Of a stretch of 64,000 nt of DNA, positions 60,484-64,000 are shown one piece after another. Source of the DNA: Microvirga terricola (GTDB lineage Bacteria > Pseudomonadota > Alphaproteobacteria > Rhizobiales > Beijerinckiaceae); assembly GCF_011777495.1 (NCBI RefSeq), contig NZ_JAATJS010000005.1, positions 62,001 to 126,000 on the forward strand. Direction: 5' to 3'. The translations under genes were made by a program, and so were the position numbers. The notes beneath the pieces are model-generated. The model ran no database searches, was not told where the DNA came from, and saw only the letters and a list, made by a program, of their open reading frames with translations. Each line of letters starts with the position of its first letter. Within the stretch, counting starts at the first letter, position 1.

Positions 60484-61446
60484 ATGACAACGCGGGCTGC
60501 CGCGCTGGAGCCTTTCAACCAGATCATGTCCTCTCAATCCACAACCGTCCGCCTGGGCGCGGGCTTCGCGTCTGCCTTCGCAGCCCTTTGCGCTGGCGCC
60601 GTCGCCATGGGCGCGTCCCCGATTTTCGTGCGCTTCGCGTGGCCGGAGGTCGGTCCCTTCGCCAGCGCCTTCTGGCGCGTCGCGCTGGCGTTACCCGTGC
60701 TCTATCTGTGGATGCGGATCGAAGAAGCCAAAGCTCCCGCAGATGCGCCAAGGGCTTCGTTCACCAAGGCAACCATCCTTGCGGGCTTCGCCTTCGCGGG
60801 CGATCTCTTCTTCTGGCATCTGTCGATCCTCAACACCACGGTTGCCAACGCGACCTTTTTTGCAACCACAGCGCCCCTTTTCGTCATCCTGATCGTCTGG
60901 CTTTTCCTAAAACAACGGGTCTCGCGCGGCACGCTGATCGGCCTTGCGCTGTGCCTTGCGGGCGGCGCCGCGCTGATCGGCCAGAGCCTGCAGGTGGACC
61001 CTGCCCGCATCCGCGGCGATCTCTATGGCATCTTCACCGCCGTCTTCTTCGGCCTTTACTTCCTCACCATCGGCAAGGCGCGGGAAACGGCGGGCGCGGC
61101 GCGGGTGACGTTCGAGGCCGGACTCGTGACCTCCGCCTGCCTTCTCGTCATCGCGCTCATCTTCGACACCCGCGTCATGCCGCACACCTGGCAGACCATC
61201 GCGGCTCTCACCTCCCTCGCCTTCATCAGCCAGGCGGGCGGCGTTGGGCTTTTGGCCGTGGCGCTCGGACGCCTGCCGGCGGTCTTTTCCTCGTTGGTGA
61301 TCTTTCTTGAAGCGATCGCGGCGGCTTTGTTCGGCTGGGCGATCCTCGGCGAGGCGCTGACTGTGGTTCAGAGTCTCGGTGGAGCGCTCATCCTGTTCGG
61401 CATCTGGGCCGCCCGGCCCAAGCCGCGCCCCGCAACCGGTGAGTGA
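60484..61446 (+). CDS. EamA/DMT family transporter
   Basis: This is a 320-residue membrane protein with ten hydrophobic segments in two EamA halves (about residues 23-165 and 175-310). The second half ends with FSSLVIFLEAIAAALFGWAI, typical of the family (P/E-V-A-A-L-x-G). It exports amino acids or other metabolites; substrate unknown. An alternative start is the ATG at 60526, since the first ATG lies close to its AGGGA site. It is divergent from the amidohydrolase gene. Confidence 0.88.
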   Translation: MTTRAAALEPFNQIMSSQSTTVRLGAGFASAFAALCAGAVAMGASPIFVRFAWPEVGPFASAFWRVALALPVLYLWMRIEEAKAPADAPRASFTKATILAGFAFAGDLFFWHLSILNTTVANATFFATTAPLFVILIVWLFLKQRVSRGTLIGLALCLAGGAALIGQSLQVDPARIRGDLYGIFTAVFFGLYFLTIGKARETAGAARVTFEAGLVTSACLLVIALIFDTRVMPHTWQTIAALTSLAFISQAGGVGLLAVALGRLPAVFSSLVIFLEAIAAALFGWAILGEALTVVQSLGGALILFGIWAARPKPRPATGE

Positions 61447-61616
61447 ACGCCTACGGGCGCGTATCCACCGTCAAACGGGTCCTTAGCGGGCTAAATTTAC
61501 AGGTTTCCGGACGCCGGGGTCTTGATGCGGCCTCGCTTCTGGCCGACAACGATTCGACATACTTCTCGAAGCATTGTGTGATTTCATTCATTCCTGAACC
61601 CACCGAATCGATCTCC

Positions 61617-62081
61617 ATGAAGGCCGCATCTCTCCTCAAAGCTCTGAACGGGCGGCTCAGCCTCGGGCTGGCGATGCTTCTCGCTGCCCCGGCTTTGCTC
61701 CTGGCCGCGTCTCCGGCGCGGGCAGACTTGCGCCTGTGCAACATGACGTCGAGCCGGGTGGGAATCGCGCTGGGCTATCGCGATGGGCAAGGGTGGGTGA
61801 CCGAAGGCTGGTGGAACCTCAATTCCCGCGGCTGCGAGACCCTTCTGAAAGGGCAGCTCAGCGGCCGCTTCTACTATGTCTATGCCATCGATTATGACCG
61901 CGGTGGCGAGTGGAGCGGACGCTCCTTCATGTGCACCCGCGAGCGGGAATTCACGATCCGCGGAACGGAAGATTGCCTCGCCAGAGGCTTTGATCGCAGC
62001 GGCTTCTTTGAAGTCGATACAGGTGAACAAAAGAGCTGGACGATCCAGCTCACCGAAACGAACCGGCCAGGGGGGCCTTAA
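61617..62081 (+). CDS. DUF1036 exported protein
   Basis: This is a 154-residue protein from ATG 61617. The signal peptide (about 1-36, ending PARA) is followed by LRLCNMTSSRVGIALGYRDG and GWVTEGWWNLNSRGCETLL, the DUF1036 pattern with four Cys likely in two disulfides. The family is periplasmic and of unknown function. It lies six bases before pyk, a linkage common in Hyphomicrobiales. Confidence 0.9.
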   Translation: MKAASLLKALNGRLSLGLAMLLAAPALLLAASPARADLRLCNMTSSRVGIALGYRDGQGWVTEGWWNLNSRGCETLLKGQLSGRFYYVYAIDYDRGGEWSGRSFMCTREREFTIRGTEDCLARGFDRSGFFEVDTGEQKSWTIQLTETNRPGGP

Positions 62082-62087
62082 AAGACG

Positions 62088-63524
62088 ATGAGACGCGTTC
62101 GGCGTACGAAAATTCTCGCAACCTTGGGCCCGGCGTCCGAGAACCCGGAAATGATCGCGAAGCTCTTTCAGGCGGGCGCAGACGTTTTTCGCCTGAACAT
62201 GAGCCATCTGGCGCGCGAAAAGCTGCCCGAGCGCGTCGAGATGATCCGCTCCGTCGAGGCGAAGTTCAAGCGGCCCATCGCCATCCTGGCCGACCTTCAG
62301 GGCCCGAAGCTGCGCGTCGGCACGTTTGAGGGCGACAGCGCGATGCTCGTGAAGGGCCAGTCCTTCACGCTCGATGCCGACTCGACCCCCGGCAACGAGA
62401 AGCGCGTTTACCTGCCTCACCCGGAAATTCTGTCGTCGCTTGAGGCGGGCCACACGATCCTCATCGACGACGGCAAGCTGCGGCTGCGCGTCAAAAGCGT
62501 GAAGAACGGCGCCGCAGTCACTGAAGTCGAGGTCGCAGGCAAGATCTCGAACCGCAAGGGCGTGAGTTTGCCTGACACGGTGATCCCGGTCGCCGCCATG
62601 ACCGACAAAGACCGCTCGGACCTCGAAGCTGCGCTCGATGCCGGCGTGGATTGGATCGCGTTGTCCTTCGTGCAGCGTCCGGAGGACGTGGCGGAAGTGA
62701 AGAAAGTGGCGCGCGGACGCGCGCTCGTCATGTCGAAGCTCGAGAAGCCGCAGGCCATCGCGCGGCTTGAAGAGATCGTGGAGATTTCCGACGCGGTCAT
62801 GGTGGCGCGTGGCGATCTCGGCGTCGAGATGCCGCTCGAAAAGGTGCCCGGCATCCAGAAGCGCATCGTGCGCACCGCGCGCAGGTTCGGAAAGCCCGTC
62901 GTCGTCGCGACTCAGATGCTCGAATCGATGATCACTGCGCCGGTGCCTACGCGCGCAGAGGTCTCGGACGTGGCGACCGCCGTCTTCGACGGCGCGGATG
63001 CGGTGATGCTCTCAGCCGAGAGCGCCTCCGGCCAGTACCCTGTGGAAGCGGTCACGACCATGAACCGGATCGCCGAAGAGATCGAGCAGGACCCGAGCTA
63101 CTGGTCCATCCTCAAGACCCAAGGCTCTGCGCCGGAAGCGACGGGTTCCGACGCCATCGCAGCAGGCGCACACCAGATCGCTGACACGCTGCACGTGAAG
63201 ACCATCACTGCCTGGACCTCCTCCGGCTCGACGGCCTTCCGCATTGCGCGCGAGCGTCCGAATTCGACCGTGGTGGCGCTGACCCCGAACCACAACACCG
63301 CACGCCGCCTGGCGCTGGTGTGGGGCGTGCATCCGATCCGCACGAAGGATGCGAGCGATGTCGACGACATGGCGTTCCGTGCCTGCAAGTTCGCGGTGCG
63401 CGAAGGCTTCTCGCAGGTCGGCGACCGCATCATCGTCGTGGCCGGCGTCCCCTTCGGGACCCCGGGCGCGACCAACATGGTGCGCATCGCCTTCATCAGC
63501 CAGGAACACGCGGCGCAGGCCTAA
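62088..63524 (+). CDS. pyk: Pyruvate kinase
   Basis: This enzyme makes pyruvate and ATP from phosphoenolpyruvate. The 478-residue product shows RTKILATLGPAS (about 5-16), the Lys-containing ISNRKGVSLPD, the Glu/Asp metal segment VARGDLGVEMPLEKVP (about 242-257) and the signature ATQMLESMITAPVPTRAEVSD (in part, about 278-298). It is adjacent to DUF1036 and followed by a terminator. It may be under other central-carbon control; no allosteric site can be read. Confidence 0.96.
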   Translation: MRRVRRTKILATLGPASENPEMIAKLFQAGADVFRLNMSHLAREKLPERVEMIRSVEAKFKRPIAILADLQGPKLRVGTFEGDSAMLVKGQSFTLDADSTPGNEKRVYLPHPEILSSLEAGHTILIDDGKLRLRVKSVKNGAAVTEVEVAGKISNRKGVSLPDTVIPVAAMTDKDRSDLEAALDAGVDWIALSFVQRPEDVAEVKKVARGRALVMSKLEKPQAIARLEEIVEISDAVMVARGDLGVEMPLEKVPGIQKRIVRTARRFGKPVVVATQMLESMITAPVPTRAEVSDVATAVFDGADAVMLSAESASGQYPVEAVTTMNRIAEEIEQDPSYWSILKTQGSAPEATGSDAIAAGAHQIADTLHVKTITAWTSSGSTAFRIARERPNSTVVALTPNHNTARRLALVWGVHPIRTKDASDVDDMAFRACKFAVREGFSQVGDRIIVVAGVPFGTPGATNMVRIAFISQEHAAQA

Positions 63525-63547
63525 AAAGCAGGCGCGAGAACAAAGAA

Positions 63548-63582
63548 AAGCCCGGCGAGCGCTGCTCAGCCGGGCTTCTTTT
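63548..63582 (+). terminator. Rho-independent terminator after pyk
   Basis: AAGCCCGGC (63548-63556) pairs with GCCGGGCTT (63569-63577) around a 12-base loop, followed by CTTTTTG-like sequence, 24 bases after the pyk stop. Confidence 0.88.
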
Positions 63583-63605
63583 TGCCTTGGGGCGTCAGGT
63601 CAGAG

Positions 63606-63648
63606 CATTTTCCGACGAAGTGGATACCGGTTCGGCGAAGAAAATGCG
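63606..63648. repeat. Dispersed palindromic element (GTGGACACCGGT family), copy 3
   Basis: GCATTTTC (63606-63613) and GAAAATGC (63641-63648) are perfect 8-base arms around AAGTGGATACCGGTT. It lies between the pyk terminator and the convergent TPR gene. Confidence 0.85.
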
Positions 63649-63665
63649 GCAATAACAATAAGATA

Positions 63666-63700
63666 GAGCACCCGATCTGATCCTGTCAGATCGGATGCTC
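63666..63700. repeat. Inverted repeat next to the TPR gene end
   Basis: GAGCACCCGATCTGA (63666-63680) and TCAGATCGGATGCTC (63686-63700) pair with one mismatch. It directly abuts the TAG stop of the TPR gene on the minus strand, the same GCTCTAG junction as copy 1 has with ybgC. Confidence 0.75.
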
Positions 63701-64000
63701 TAGAGATCGACCCCATCAACATCGTGATCGAGATGCGACACGATGAGCTGCACCGTCGAGCTTTGCGGGTTCAGTTTGAGCGCGCGGCGATAGGCCTCCA
63801 GCGCGTGGGGCTTGTCGTCCGACGAGAGATAGATGTGACCGAGGCCCGTCCACGCGCCGAAATGGCGCGGCTCCAGCTTCAGGGCCTGATAGAGATCGGC
63901 CATGGCGCCGACCGGATCGTCGAGCTGGTAGAACACGATGGCGCGGCGATACCACGCCTCCGCCCAGCCGGGCTGAAGCGCGAGGACGCGGTCGAGAAGC
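63700..64000 (-). CDS. TPR-repeat protein, C-terminal fragment
   Basis: About 99 codons of a gene entering from the right edge. Two clear TPR units are visible (GWAEAWYRRAIVFYQLDD then HFGAWTGLGHIYLSSDDKP), and the product ends VDGVDL. The N-terminus and any targeting signal lie outside the window. A TPR scaffold of unknown partner. Confidence 0.85.
   Translation of the reverse strand, partial: LLDRVLALQPGWAEAWYRRAIVFYQLDDPVGAMADLYQALKLEPRHFGAWTGLGHIYLSSDDKPHALEAYRRALKLNPQSSTVQLIVSHLDHDVDGVDL

Noticed and set aside
1..64000. CRISPR arrays, tRNA or rRNA genes, transposases, integrases and prophage genes.
   Set aside because: I looked for regularly spaced repeats, tRNA cloverleaf sequences and mobile-element proteins and found none; the rpmE-tail duplication is the only insertion-like scar.

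Overview
The window is a GC-rich stretch of chromosome from an alphaproteobacterium, almost certainly of the order Hyphomicrobiales (Rhizobiales). A Methylobacteriaceae/Microvirga-like or related family is my best guess, from gene content and order only. The indicators are RcdA, TrcR (DUF1013), GapR (DUF2312), DUF1192, DUF4164-zapA followed by a 6S-RNA-like locus and 5-formyl-THF cyclo-ligase, a split proton-translocating transhydrogenase (pntA1-pntA2-pntB), the small aa3-type oxidase subunit IV, and the dispersed palindromes usual in this order. I see no phage, transposase, CRISPR array, tRNA or rRNA. Nearly all of it is core chromosome.

Region 1 (1-13 kb, mostly minus strand) is an envelope and recombination supercluster, read in transcription order as ruvC-ruvA-ruvB-(two-TM protein)-ybgC-tolQ-tolR-tolA-tolB-pal-cpoB-tilS-ftsH. 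Two plus-strand genes break it: an HdeD-like membrane protein between tolB and pal, with a possible EcfG general-stress promoter, and an NTF2/SnoaL-like gene killed by one in-frame TAG between ybgC and tolQ. Region 2 (12-16 kb, minus) holds yebC, exoD, ymdB, fthC, 6S RNA, zapA and DUF4164.

Region 3 (16-24.4 kb, plus) is the central-carbon run tkt-gap-pgk-fba, then a ThiE-like protein, a Sel1-repeat protein and an inositol-monophosphatase-family enzyme. Region 4 (24.5-34 kb) holds a stand-alone MotA/ExbB-like plus OmpA/MotB-like pair, an ABC exporter, rpmE, a methyltransferase gene sitting between two copies of the rpmE tail, and the cell-cycle genes rcdA and trcR.

Region 5 (34-50 kb) carries prpE, a TauE/SafE permease, a divergent pair of DUF465 genes, purEK, rpsU, a TPR lipoprotein, the transhydrogenase operon, oxidase subunit IV, a glycosyltransferase, an ABC1/UbiB-family kinase-like protein and an M3 peptidase. 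Region 6 (50-64 kb) has two cell-wall enzymes (a YkuD L,D-transpeptidase and a DUF882/M15-like protein). Next comes an accessory-looking LysR-controlled cluster (aldo/keto reductase, MFS transporter, MoaF-like protein, SDR, DUF1810). The region ends with gapR, DUF1244, an N-formylglutamate amidohydrolase, an EamA transporter, DUF1036, pyk and a truncated TPR gene.

I found no convincing wholly new system. The best leads are the rpmE-tail duplication around the methyltransferase, the amber-interrupted NTF2-like gene, the palindrome family that provides or abuts gene ends, the rpsU leader, and candidate CtrA, EcfG and RpoH sites.
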